Of a DNA stretch of 42,037 nucleotides, positions 15,988-24,335 are shown piece by piece (the stretch's first letter is position 1; the number at the start of each line of letters is the position of its first letter). Both the position numbers and the translations under genes were made by a program. Source of the DNA: Duncaniella sp. (lineage in GTDB: Bacteria > Bacteroidota > Bacteroidia > Bacteroidales > Muribaculaceae); the NCBI RefSeq assembly GCF_029054785.1, contig NZ_JAIDEN010000022.1, forward strand, positions 1 to 42,037, in the 5' to 3' direction. The notes under the pieces are model-generated. The model was not told where the DNA came from. It made no database searches and saw only the letters and a list, made by a program, of their open reading frames with translations.

Positions 15988-16734
15988 ATGAAATTACTTG
16001 AAGGAAAAGTAGCTCTGATCACCGGTGCCGCCCGTGGTATCGGCAAGAGCATCGCTGTAAAATTCGCACAGGAAGGTGCAGACATCGCCTTCACCGACCT
16101 CAATCGTGACGAAAACATGGAAGCTACCGAAAAAGAGCTTCAGGCTCTTGGTGTACGCGCCATTGGTTATGCTTCAAACGCAGCTGATTTCGCCCAGACT
16201 GAAGAAGTTGTCGGAAAGATCAAAGAAGATTTCGGACATATCGATATTCTCGTAAACAACGCCGGCATCACCAAGGACGGCCTCATGATGCGCATGAGCG
16301 AAGCTCAGTGGGATGCTGTAATCGCAGTGAACCTCAAGAGCGCATTCAACTTCATCCATGCCGTTCTCCCGATCATGATGCGTCAGCGCCAGGGCTCGAT
16401 CATCAACATGGCCTCTGTTGTCGGTGTTCATGGCAACGCCGGCCAGTCAAACTATGCGGCTTCTAAGGCCGGTCTTATCGCACTTGCCAAGAGCATCGCT
16501 CAGGAAGTCGGCTCACGCGGCATCCGTGCCAACGCAATTGCTCCCGGCTTCATCGAGACAGCCATGACCGCTGCACTTCCTGAAGACGTGCGCAAAGAAT
16601 GGGCACTCAAAATTCCTCTGCGCCGCGCCGGTCAGGTCGAGGACATCGCCAACGTCGCAACATTCCTCGCTTCCGACATGTCAAGCTACATCTCAGGCCA
16701 GGTTATCCAGGTCGACGGTGGCATGAACATGTAA
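15988..16734 (+). CDS. fabG: 3-oxoacyl-ACP reductase FabG
   Basis: 248 residues, the standard length. Short-chain dehydrogenase motifs are all present: TGAARGIGKSIA for NADPH near residue 11, the NNAG motif in LVNNAGITKDGLMM, the catalytic serine in INMASVVG, and YAASKAG with the catalytic Tyr and Lys. It reduces 3-oxoacyl-ACP in the fatty acid elongation cycle. The C-terminal SGQVIQVDGGMNM is typical of FabG. Codon use looks strongly biased, as expected for a highly expressed gene. A strong hairpin terminator follows it. Confidence 0.95.
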   Translation: MKLLEGKVALITGAARGIGKSIAVKFAQEGADIAFTDLNRDENMEATEKELQALGVRAIGYASNAADFAQTEEVVGKIKEDFGHIDILVNNAGITKDGLMMRMSEAQWDAVIAVNLKSAFNFIHAVLPIMMRQRQGSIINMASVVGVHGNAGQSNYAASKAGLIALAKSIAQEVGSRGIRANAIAPGFIETAMTAALPEDVRKEWALKIPLRRAGQVEDIANVATFLASDMSSYISGQVIQVDGGMNM

Positions 16735-16754
16735 TGACAGTCCAACGTTAAACA

Positions 16755-16816
16755 CATAAGGATATTTCCTGAATGGAACAAGTTTGCCTGTGAGGGAATA
16801 TCCTTATGTTTACTTT
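16755..16816 (+). terminator. intrinsic terminator after fabG
   Basis: CATAAGGATATTTCC (16755-16769) pairs with GGAATATCCTTATG (16795-16808) with one imperfect position, and is followed by a T-rich run (TTTACTTTT). It ends the TetR-fabG unit. Confidence 0.85.
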
Positions 16817-16846
16817 TAAATCCGCTCCTAATCCCAGTAATTGTAC

Positions 16847-17434
16847 ATGCTGACATATAATACTCAATTAAAGCATCTGAAACTGCCTGAATACGGGCGC
16901 AATATCCATCAGATGGTGGAACACTGTCTGACGATCGAAGATCGGGATGAACGCACCCGCTGCGCACACTCGATAATCAACTGTATGAGCAAACTGTTTC
17001 CGAAACTGCGTGAGGAAGAAAATTATCAGCAGAAACTATGGGACCATCTTGCAATTATGAGCGATTTCAAACTTGACATCGACTTCCCTACCGAGGTGGT
17101 CAATGCCGAGAACCTCAATACTTTGCCTGAAAAAATACCTTATACATCAGAACACATCCGCTATCGTCATTACGGCAAAGATGTCGAGCGCCTGATCTCG
17201 GAAGCCATAAAGATGGAAAATGGGCCTGAGCGCGACGAGCTTACGCTCCTTATCGCCAACCACATGAAAAAATTGCTTCTGGCCGTGAATGCCGACGGGG
17301 TTGACGATACTAAAATTTTCAAGGATCTGGCGGAATATTCCCACGGACAGATTCTGCTTTCGCCAGAGACCACCAAACTCCACGAATTCAAGATCGTGGC
17401 TCCGCCAAGCGGTAAAAAGAAAAAGAAACGATAA
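16847..17434 (+). CDS. DUF4290 family protein
   Basis: 195 residues, cytosolic, function unknown. The N-terminus (NTQLKHLKLPEYGRNIHQMV) is the hallmark of DUF4290, a family confined to Bacteroidota. Helical throughout, with a repeated pattern: IEDRDERTRCAHSIINCM in the first half and MENGPERDELTLLIANHMKK in the second, so the protein is probably a two-fold helical repeat. The tail is lysine-rich (SGKKKKKR). ATG 16847 is preferred over the TTG two codons upstream. rimM follows after 49 bp. Confidence 0.88.
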   Translation: MLTYNTQLKHLKLPEYGRNIHQMVEHCLTIEDRDERTRCAHSIINCMSKLFPKLREEENYQQKLWDHLAIMSDFKLDIDFPTEVVNAENLNTLPEKIPYTSEHIRYRHYGKDVERLISEAIKMENGPERDELTLLIANHMKKLLLAVNADGVDDTKIFKDLAEYSHGQILLSPETTKLHEFKIVAPPSGKKKKKR

Positions 17435-17483
17435 GCAAGCGCTTGTCAGAAAAATAATCGTCTAATTCATTAGTTGCCTCCAC

Positions 17484-18020
17484 GTGATCAAATTATCGGA
17501 AATAGCAGAAGTCGGCCGCTTCAACAAACCGCACGGTATCAAAGGAGAGATTTCGGTTTCAATCGAAGAAGACATTGATCTGAACGATGTAAAATGTATC
17601 ATAATTCAGATCGACGGAATTTTCGTGCCATTCTTTCTCAATTCCATAAGGCCCAAAACGACTGACACATTTCTTGTTACTATCGACGGAATAGATTCGG
17701 AAGAGAAAGCACAGGAACTGACAAACCGCAGTTTTTATATTCTCCGTTCCGATCTGCCGGAATATGAGGAGGACGAGGAGGAAGACGGATTCTACGCATC
17801 GGATCTCATCGGATTTGAGATCGACGACATCAACAGCGGCAACGTAGGGGTGATCACAGACATCAACGATCAGACCCAGAACATACTCTTCGTTGTAAAA
17901 ACATCTGGCGAAAAAGAGATTCTGATACCTGTTGCCGATGAGTTCATTCTCTCGATTGACCAGGAAAATCAAGTCATAAAAACTGATATCCCTTCTGAAA
18001 TACTTACTCTCAACATGTGA
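17484..18020 (+). CDS. rimM: ribosome maturation factor RimM
   Basis: 178 residues. RimM binds S19 and helps process the 30S head. The N-terminal barrel shows EVGRFNKPHGIKGEISV, close to the family pattern G-x-I-x-x-x-H-G-x-x-G-E; the PRC-type C-terminal domain has YASDLIGFEI and ILIPVADEFILSID. The linker is unusually acidic (EYEEDEEEDGFY). The start is GTG. The gene is followed after 4 bp by a small acidic gene, with which it is probably cotranscribed. Confidence 0.93.
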   Translation: MIKLSEIAEVGRFNKPHGIKGEISVSIEEDIDLNDVKCIIIQIDGIFVPFFLNSIRPKTTDTFLVTIDGIDSEEKAQELTNRSFYILRSDLPEYEEDEEEDGFYASDLIGFEIDDINSGNVGVITDINDQTQNILFVVKTSGEKEILIPVADEFILSIDQENQVIKTDIPSEILTLNM

Positions 18021-18024
18021 CTCC

Positions 18025-18336
18025 ATGAAAGAATTTGACGAAAAACAAGCTATAAAATCAATGCGTGAGGTCTTGTCGGCTGAGTCCTCGAAGCTCTATG
18101 ACGATGACGAAATTCTGAACATCATCGACATAATCTGGGACTGGTACGATGACAATGGCCTTCTGGATATCGACACAGAGGCTGACGATGAGGAGGTGAA
18201 CACAGACGCTCTGATCAAACACGTCAGAAAGATGCTGTCGAAAGACACTGACTCCCCTGTAAAGCCGGAAGATGTCGAGCCTCTGGTGATGGCCGAACTC
18301 CGCTACGAGCAGTCATTGGACTGTTTTGAAGATTAA
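18025..18336 (+). CDS. small acidic protein of unknown function
   Basis: 103 residues, unrecognised. It is highly acidic and helical (KQAIKSMREVLSAESSKLY, then DDDEILNIIDIIWDWYDDNG and EDVEPLVMAELRYEQSLD), with no signal or membrane segment. It begins 4 bp after rimM and ends 33 bp before the OmpA-like gene. It may be a Bacteroidota-specific accessory protein; the tight spacing to rimM could hint at ribosome or translation work, but there is no direct evidence. Confidence 0.78.
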   Translation: MKEFDEKQAIKSMREVLSAESSKLYDDDEILNIIDIIWDWYDDNGLLDIDTEADDEEVNTDALIKHVRKMLSKDTDSPVKPEDVEPLVMAELRYEQSLDCFED

Positions 18337-18369
18337 ATCTCCTCCACAATTTCAATATTCTCAGCCAAT

Positions 18370-19014
18370 ATGAAAAATCTTATTTTTATACTCGTTTCGG
18401 CACTGACGGCCATCATACCGGCATCAGTCTCGGCCAAGGACAACAACTCCGACCCGTATAAGGATTACGATGAGACCCGATTCATGGACATGAGTCTGGA
18501 TGAGAATATTCTGACCCCGGCTGTCGGAAAAAACGGACATGCGGCGATCAAGACCTACATGAACCGCCTTGCACAGGAACTGGCAAAGAAAAACTATATC
18601 GTCGACATGACCCGGAATGATGAGGTCATTGTTGTCACCATACCGTCCGACGATATCTTTCTGCCGAATGACACCCTTCTTTCACCTTCAGCACCAGCCA
18701 GGCTCTCCCCGATTCTGAAAGTATTTTCTGATCCATTCATGATGAAAATGGTATATGCCGTCCACACGGACAACACCGGTTCGGCTCCGTACAACATGCG
18801 TCTGTCACATGAACGCAACAACTCCATCTATGACTGGATGCTTGACAACATAAATGAAGATCTGATCGTGATCCCCTATGAAATGGGCGATACCGATCCC
18901 TTGGTCGCCAATGATACCCGTGACGGACGTCGGGAAAACCGCCGTCTTGAAATATTCATTATTCCGGGACCAAAAATGATCACTATGGCAAGAAAAGGCC
19001 AACTTTTGAAATAA
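18370..19014 (+). CDS. OmpA-like exported protein
   Basis: 214 residues. A signal peptide (MKNLIFILVSALTAIIPASVSA) is followed by a short linker and an OmpA C-terminal-like domain from about residue 60. The signs are RLSHERNNSIYDWML, which corresponds to the N-x-x-L-S-x-x-R-A-x-x-V block, and DGRRENRRLEIFI, the classical R-x-x-N-R-R-V-E-I ending. Such domains bind diaminopimelate in peptidoglycan from the periplasm. No beta-barrel or lipobox is present, so it would be a soluble periplasmic or surface-associated protein. Confidence 0.82.
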   Translation: MKNLIFILVSALTAIIPASVSAKDNNSDPYKDYDETRFMDMSLDENILTPAVGKNGHAAIKTYMNRLAQELAKKNYIVDMTRNDEVIVVTIPSDDIFLPNDTLLSPSAPARLSPILKVFSDPFMMKMVYAVHTDNTGSAPYNMRLSHERNNSIYDWMLDNINEDLIVIPYEMGDTDPLVANDTRDGRRENRRLEIFIIPGPKMITMARKGQLLK

Positions 19015-19062
19015 CAAAATCACATTATATAACAGCAATATTATCACTGAAACATATCAACA

Positions 19063-20544
19063 ATGGCAAAAGAACTTAAGGACCTGACCAAGCGTAGCGA
19101 CAACTACTCACAGTGGTACAACGAGCTCGTGGTCAAAGCCGATCTTGCAGAGCAGTCGGCGGTTAGAGGCTGTATGGTGATCAAGCCCTACGGTTATGCA
19201 ATTTGGGAAAAAATGCAGCGCGAACTTGACCGCATGTTTAAGGAAACCGGTGTGCAGAATGCCTATTTCCCTCTGCTTATCCCAAAATCATTCCTCTGCC
19301 GGGAAGCCGAACACGTTGAAGGATTTGCCAAAGAATGTGCAGTCGTCACTCACTACCGACTCAAAAACGATCCGAACGGCAATGGTGTCGTAGTCGATCC
19401 CGATGCCCGTCTGGAAGAAGAGCTGATCGTACGTCCGACTTCTGAAACAATCATCTGGGGCACATACAAGAACTGGATTCACAGCTACCGAGATCTGCCC
19501 GTATTGTGCAACCAGTGGGCAAATGTGATGCGCTGGGAAATGCGTACCCGCATGTTCCTCCGCACCGCCGAATTCCTGTGGCAGGAAGGCCATTGCGCCC
19601 ATGCTACCGCCGAAGAATCGGAAAACCGCACAGTACAGATGATCAACATCTATGCCAAGTTTGCCCGTGACTATATGGCTATGCCAGTTATCATCGGCGT
19701 GAAGACCGCCAACGAACGCTTTGCCGGTGCGCTCAACACATATACCATCGAAGCCATGATGCAGGACGGCAAGGCCCTTCAGGCAGGCACAAGCCATAAC
19801 CTCGGCCAGAACTTTGCCAAAGCATTCGATGTGACCTTCGTCAATAAAGACAATAAGCCGGAATACGTATGGGCTAATTCATGGGGCGTATCAACCCGCC
19901 TTATGGGCGCGCTCATCATGACACATTCCGATGACAACGGCCTTGTACTTCCGCCCCATCTCGCCCCAATCCAGGTTGTGATCGTTCCGATCTATAAAAA
20001 CAGCGATCAGCTCGCCGAAATTTCGGCCAAAGTCGATCCGATTGTCAATGAACTCCGCGCAATGGGCATCAGCGTCAAGTATGATGATTCCGAAAACAAG
20101 CGCCCCGGATTCAAATTTGCCGACTACGAGCTCAAAGGTGTGCCCGTCCGTCTTGCAATCGGCGCCCGCGACATCGAAAACGGCACTGTCGAGGTGATGC
20201 GTCGTGACACGCTTGAGAAGCATGTTGCTCCGCTCGAAGGCATTGCCGGATACATTAAAGCACTCCTTGAAGAAATCCAGGCAAACATCTATCAGAAAGC
20301 AATCAACCACAGAGAGTCTATGACTCGTACAGTCGAGACTTACGAGGAGTTCAAGGAAGAGATCGAAAAGGGTGGTTTCATTCTTGCTCACTGGGACGGA
20401 ACAACAGAAACCGAAGAACGCATCAAAGAAGAGACAAAAGCAACCATCCGCTGCATACCCTTGGACGGCGACCAGACTCCGGGTGTCTGCATGGTGACCG
20501 GCAAACCCTCGGCACGCCGTGTCCTCTTTGCCCGTAACTATTGA
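19063..20544 (+). CDS. proS: prolyl-tRNA synthetase, type 3
   Basis: 493 residues, the length of the eukaryote/archaeon-like ProS without the editing insert. Class II motifs are visible: motif 2 around MRWEMRTRMFLRTAEFLWQE with the preceding RPTSETIIWG, and motif 3 in NGLVLPPHLAP. The C-terminal extra domain has cysteines in a zinc-like arrangement (RCIPLDGDQTPGVCMVTG) and ends in the conserved Tyr (VLFARNY). It charges tRNA-Pro in the cytosol. The gene is preceded by a 48 bp gap from the OmpA-like gene and followed after 67 bp by a GT2 gene. Confidence 0.96.
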   Translation: MAKELKDLTKRSDNYSQWYNELVVKADLAEQSAVRGCMVIKPYGYAIWEKMQRELDRMFKETGVQNAYFPLLIPKSFLCREAEHVEGFAKECAVVTHYRLKNDPNGNGVVVDPDARLEEELIVRPTSETIIWGTYKNWIHSYRDLPVLCNQWANVMRWEMRTRMFLRTAEFLWQEGHCAHATAEESENRTVQMINIYAKFARDYMAMPVIIGVKTANERFAGALNTYTIEAMMQDGKALQAGTSHNLGQNFAKAFDVTFVNKDNKPEYVWANSWGVSTRLMGALIMTHSDDNGLVLPPHLAPIQVVIVPIYKNSDQLAEISAKVDPIVNELRAMGISVKYDDSENKRPGFKFADYELKGVPVRLAIGARDIENGTVEVMRRDTLEKHVAPLEGIAGYIKALLEEIQANIYQKAINHRESMTRTVETYEEFKEEIEKGGFILAHWDGTTETEERIKEETKATIRCIPLDGDQTPGVCMVTGKPSARRVLFARNY

Positions 20545-20611
20545 TCATTCCGTTCAATCCACGACATCATTACTCGTCTCCTCTCTCCTTCATCTTATCA
20601 GATAATTTTCC

Positions 20612-21568
20612 ATGGCAGACCCAAAAACTATCGCTATCGTAGTGCCCTGTTTCAACGAGGAAGCAGTATTGCCTATCACAATCCCGAAACTGATCTCTGT
20701 TTTGGATCGTATGGAGGGACTGGCAATGGTCTCGCCTGAAAGCTACATCCTGTGTTGCGATGATGGCAGCAAGGATGCCACCTGGGAAATAATCCGGAAG
20801 TTCCACCTTGGCGACAAACGTGTAAAAGGCATCTCTTTGGCTCATAACCGTGGCCATCAGTATGCGCTTTTAGCCGGACTCATGACTGCCAAAGACCGAT
20901 GTGATGCTGCTGTTTCGATTGATGCGGATCTTCAGGATGATCCGGAAGCGATCATCGAGATGGTCCGTCGTTTCATCTCAGGAAAAGAAATCGTCTATGG
21001 AGTCCGGACAGACAGGGATTCAGACTCATGGTTCAAGCGCTCTACGGCCCACGCCTTCTATTCCCTTCAACGCAAAATGGGTATCGAGGCAATATATGAT
21101 CATGCAGACTTTCGACTCATGAGCAGACAGGCCCTTGACCTTCTTAGCGAATATGGAGAATCCAACCTGTTTCTTCGTGGCATCATCCCACAGCTGGGAT
21201 TGGAAAGCGACATCGTCACTTACTCCCGTGCTTCCAGGATTGCCGGCGAATCAAAATATCCCATCGCCAAGATGCTGTCATTCTCAATTGACGGCATAAC
21301 ATCCTTTTCTGCCAAGCCAATGAGATGGGTTTTCTATATCGGTCTGGCATTTCTGGCTATTGATGTCCTGATCGGGATCTATGTCGGATTCTCAATTCTG
21401 TATTCCGACCGTCTTGAAGCCGGCTGGGCCTCAATCCTGCTCTCGGTGTGGTTTCTTGGGAGCTTGATCCTGATGGCGATAGGACTGACAGGAGAATATA
21501 TCGGAAAAATATTTATTGAAGTTAAACAGCGTCCGCGATATGCAATTCGCGACGTATTATTTGATTGA
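20612..21568 (+). CDS. GT2 glycosyltransferase, polyprenyl-phosphate type
   Basis: 318 residues. The GT-A fold begins with IAIVVPCFNEEAVLP; the DXD-like motif lies in SIDADLQDDPEAI, and ADFRLMSRQA follows. Two C-terminal transmembrane helices (about 232-260 and 268-292) match the DPM1/GtrB group, which transfers a sugar from a nucleotide donor to undecaprenyl phosphate on the cytosolic membrane face. The sugar cannot be told from sequence. The HU-like gene starts 3 bp after the stop, so the three genes to 23097 are probably cotranscribed. Confidence 0.92.
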   Translation: MADPKTIAIVVPCFNEEAVLPITIPKLISVLDRMEGLAMVSPESYILCCDDGSKDATWEIIRKFHLGDKRVKGISLAHNRGHQYALLAGLMTAKDRCDAAVSIDADLQDDPEAIIEMVRRFISGKEIVYGVRTDRDSDSWFKRSTAHAFYSLQRKMGIEAIYDHADFRLMSRQALDLLSEYGESNLFLRGIIPQLGLESDIVTYSRASRIAGESKYPIAKMLSFSIDGITSFSAKPMRWVFYIGLAFLAIDVLIGIYVGFSILYSDRLEAGWASILLSVWFLGSLILMAIGLTGEYIGKIFIEVKQRPRYAIRDVLFD

Positions 21569-21571
21569 CAC

Positions 21572-21850
21572 GTGGATAACAAACAATTTATTTCGCGCCT
21601 TGGAAAGCGGCTCAACAGAGAGTCATCCGAAGTGGCGACTCTTGTCGAAGGCTTGTGCAAAGTATTCAAGGAATGTGGAACTGACCTCGATTCAATTGCC
21701 ATTCCGGGGTTCGGCACATTCAAATCTGTAAAAACAGATGAGATAATCGTATTCGATGAGACTACGGGCAAGCGCACACTTGTCCCGCCGGCAATCAGAA
21801 TGGAATTTGCCCCAAGCATTGTCTTACGTAAAAAAATGACTAAGCAATGA
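21572..21850 (+). CDS. HU/IHF-family DNA-binding protein (small)
   Basis: 92 residues, the full length of an HU monomer. The N-terminal helices (MDNKQFISRLGKRLNRESSE, then TLVEGLCKVFKECGTDL) and the IPGFGTFKS turn before the beta arm are typical, and TGKRTLVPPAIRMEFAPS corresponds to the arm and return strand. The arm lacks part of the usual Arg/Asn-Pro pattern, so DNA intercalation may differ from that of HU proper. The start is GTG. Its stop overlaps the start of the next HU-fold gene (ATGA), which suggests coupled translation and perhaps a heterodimer. Confidence 0.88.
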   Translation: MDNKQFISRLGKRLNRESSEVATLVEGLCKVFKECGTDLDSIAIPGFGTFKSVKTDEIIVFDETTGKRTLVPPAIRMEFAPSIVLRKKMTKQ

Positions 21851-23097
21851 ATCAGAAAATACCATTTCATCAACTGTCATCCCGCATAGCAGCAGCTACC
21901 GGGATCAGCGAGGAAAGTGCCGAAAATTTCGTCAAAAACTTCTTTGAAATTCTCTCTGAGGAGTTGATCAAAGGAGAGACCGTCAAAATCAAAGGCCTTG
22001 GAGAGTTTTCACTTTACGACGAAAACGAAAGCGGAGAGAAAAACATCAGGTTTACATCTGACAAAGATCTTGCTGAAACACTCAACGCACCGTTTGCAAT
22101 GTTTGAGCCGGTGACTCTGAACGATGAAGTCACAGAATCCATGCTTTCAGTTGAAGAAGCAGAAGAAACTCCCGCGAAATCTGATAAAACAGACGATGAC
22201 AATTCTTCCGGGCAGTCTGCCGAGACCGAAGTTGTCACAGAATGCCACGAACCTGTCATCGCAATTGAAAAGAAGGAAGAGACGACTGAGAAACTGGAGA
22301 GCAGAGACGACAGTCCAACGGAAGCGGGATCAATCGAGTCTGAGCCTGAGACCGATGCAGCCCACGATACTGAGCAAAAAGCAGAACAGACTCAACCGCA
22401 GCCGGAAATCGCACAACAACCCGAAGCTGCCCCGAAGCCAGAACCTGTTATCGTTAAACCGACTGTAAAACAGCCAGTCACCAGACCAGTCGCTCCTAAA
22501 ATCGCGCCACTGGAAGAGGAACCGGAAGTGTTTGTCACGACAGACAAGTCACACTCCTCGGAAGGAAATTTCTGGTGGGGTCTTATCATCGGTCTGATTA
22601 TCGGTCTCGCAGTGGGTGCATGCGGAGTATACCTCGCTATCGACCATCTTTTCCCCGGCGGTCGCCCTCACGGAGAATCTCCAAAGGCAGAAATACTTGC
22701 AGATACACCTTCGGAAGAAACTGTGGCTGAAACTACACAGTTCACGGACACAGTGACTTCTGAAAAGGGCGACGCAGAAGCAGCTCCCGCCCCTGCCCCG
22801 GAGCCTGCCGCTGAACCGGCTGTCGCTGAAAGTTCCAGCCCCAAAATGCGCAAAGACACAGTCAGACGTGGCTATCTTATCCACGACATGGCAAAGAAAT
22901 TCTTTGGCAGCAAAGACTATTGGGTCTACATCTACGAAGAAAACAAGTCCAAAATCGGCAACCCCAACAACATGCAACCCGGCGTTGTTCTGGACATCCC
23001 GGATGCTGAAAAATACGGCATAGTTCCCGGAAATGCCGAAAGCCTGAAAAAGGCAAGGCAGAAAGCCGGCGAAATCCTCGCCAAATATCCCCGCTGA
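21847..23097 (+). CDS. HU-fold / transmembrane / LysM-like fusion protein
   Basis: 416 residues. Residues 1-92 are an HU domain (MNQKIPFHQLSSRIAAATGI, then IKGLGEFSLYDEN). Residues 95-235 form a long acidic Glu/Pro/Thr-rich linker, probably disordered. A single membrane helix lies at about 243-265 (FWWGLIIGLIIGLAVGACG). A second Ala/Pro/Glu-rich linker leads to a LysM-like domain at about 335-388 (VRRGYLIHDMAKKFFGSKDY, NKSKIGNPNNMQPGVVLDIP). With an N-in topology the HU part faces the nucleoid and the LysM part the cell wall. The gene starts within the stop codon of the small HU gene. The domain calls are good; the function as a tether is inference. Confidence 0.88.
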   Translation: MNQKIPFHQLSSRIAAATGISEESAENFVKNFFEILSEELIKGETVKIKGLGEFSLYDENESGEKNIRFTSDKDLAETLNAPFAMFEPVTLNDEVTESMLSVEEAEETPAKSDKTDDDNSSGQSAETEVVTECHEPVIAIEKKEETTEKLESRDDSPTEAGSIESEPETDAAHDTEQKAEQTQPQPEIAQQPEAAPKPEPVIVKPTVKQPVTRPVAPKIAPLEEEPEVFVTTDKSHSSEGNFWWGLIIGLIIGLAVGACGVYLAIDHLFPGGRPHGESPKAEILADTPSEETVAETTQFTDTVTSEKGDAEAAPAPAPEPAAEPAVAESSSPKMRKDTVRRGYLIHDMAKKFFGSKDYWVYIYEENKSKIGNPNNMQPGVVLDIPDAEKYGIVPGNAESLKKARQKAGEILAKYPR

Positions 23098-23120
23098 AAC
23101 AACGCGCAGCTCAGATTCAA

Positions 23121-23160
23121 ATGACAACGTCACCAATGCTAATATTGGTGACGTTGTCAT
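23121..23160 (+). terminator. perfect 17-bp hairpin after the HU-LysM gene
   Basis: ATGACAACGTCACCAAT (23121-23137) and its exact reverse complement (23144-23160) flank a 6 nt loop. It is followed by TGTTAAAG rather than a good T tract. It lies 24 bp after the stop codon and insulates the bat operon. It is probably a terminator, although the weak T tract leaves room for another role. Confidence 0.7.
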
Positions 23161-23221
23161 TGTTAAAGGAAAAATATATAAAATTAACACACTTTTCTCA
23201 CCTAATAATTGTTGTTATTTA

Positions 23222-23229
23222 TAATTTTG
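23222..23229 (+). promoter_or_regulatory. possible -7 box for the bat operon
   Basis: TAATTTTG fits TAnnTTTG and is 72 bp upstream of the moxR start in an A/T-rich region. A TTTG box at the expected distance is not clear. A leader of about 65 nt would result. Confidence 0.45.
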
Positions 23230-23300
23230 TAAACCGTTTGTCAAACTTAGCGGATTAAAATCTATTACATACACAACTTAGAACTCTCACTACTCAGACT

Positions 23301-24296
23301 ATGAGCGAATCGGTTAATATTCGAGAACTTAACGATCTTGTTGCCGGCAAGAAAGATTTTATCAACCTTGTGACACGAGGAATGGATCAGACCATCGTGG
23401 GGCAAAAGCATCTCATTGATTCACTTCTGATCGCACTCCTTTCCAACGGACATGTACTGCTGGAAGGTGTTCCCGGTCTGGCCAAGACCCTTGCAATCAA
23501 AACTCTCGCACAGATTATTGATGCAAAATACAGCCGTATACAGTTTACTCCGGACCTTCTCCCTGCCGACGTAATCGGAACAATGATTTACAGCGTACAG
23601 AAAGAGCAGTTCCAGATTAAACGCGGCCCGATTTTCGCCAATTTCGTTCTTGCTGACGAAATCAACCGTGCGCCGGCAAAAGTCCAGAGCGCACTCCTCG
23701 AAGCCATGCAGGAACGTCAGGTGACCATCGGCGAACGGACCTTCAAACTTGATGAACCATTCCTGGTCATGGCCACTCAGAACCCCATTGAGCAGGAAGG
23801 CACCTATCCGCTCCCCGAAGCCCAGGTGGACCGTTTCCTTCTCAAGGTCATAATCGGCTATCCTTCCAAAGAGGAAGAAAAACTGATCATCCGTCAGAAC
23901 ATCAGCGGCGTGAAAACAGAAGTGCGTCCGCTTCTTCGTCCGGAAGAAATCCTCGAAGTGCAGAAGATCGTCGAGAAGATCTATCTTGATGAAAAGATCG
24001 AACGTTACATTGTCGACATCGTATTCGCCACCCGTAACCCCGGCGACTACGATCTCAAGGATCTCGCCGGAATGATCAGCTTCGGTGCATCTCCGCGAGC
24101 TTCAATCGGCCTGGCAAAAGCAGCGAGAGCCTATGCATTCCTTCGCGGTCGCGGCTATGTGATTCCTGAAGATGTCCGCGCCGTCTGTCATGACGTGCTC
24201 CGCCATCGTATCGGACTCACCTATGAGGCAGAAGCAAACAACATTACAACCGATCAGGTCATCTCTGAAATCCTCGACAAGGTCGAAGTGCCCTGA
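23301..24296 (+). CDS. moxR: MoxR-family AAA+ ATPase
   Basis: 331 residues. Walker A (GVPGLAKT) is near residue 57 and Walker B with the following arginine-rich region is in VLADEINRAPAKVQSALLE; sensor 1 is in MATQNPIEQEGTYPLPEAQ. MoxR ATPases act as chaperones that mature or activate proteins with von Willebrand factor A (vWA) domains, here the DUF58, BatA and BatB proteins encoded downstream. It is the first gene of the bat (Bacteroides aerotolerance) operon. Confidence 0.95.
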   Translation: MSESVNIRELNDLVAGKKDFINLVTRGMDQTIVGQKHLIDSLLIALLSNGHVLLEGVPGLAKTLAIKTLAQIIDAKYSRIQFTPDLLPADVIGTMIYSVQKEQFQIKRGPIFANFVLADEINRAPAKVQSALLEAMQERQVTIGERTFKLDEPFLVMATQNPIEQEGTYPLPEAQVDRFLLKVIIGYPSKEEEKLIIRQNISGVKTEVRPLLRPEEILEVQKIVEKIYLDEKIERYIVDIVFATRNPGDYDLKDLAGMISFGASPRASIGLAKAARAYAFLRGRGYVIPEDVRAVCHDVLRHRIGLTYEAEANNITTDQVISEILDKVEVP

Positions 24297-24335
24297 TAAG
24301 ATCCAATAATCCTCTTCTTTTCTAATGTTTTCTAC

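Noticed and set aside
22549..23190. Long minus-strand open frame opposite the HU-LysM gene
   Set aside because: It runs antisense to a well-supported gene and across the terminator hairpin, and its translation resembles no protein family.
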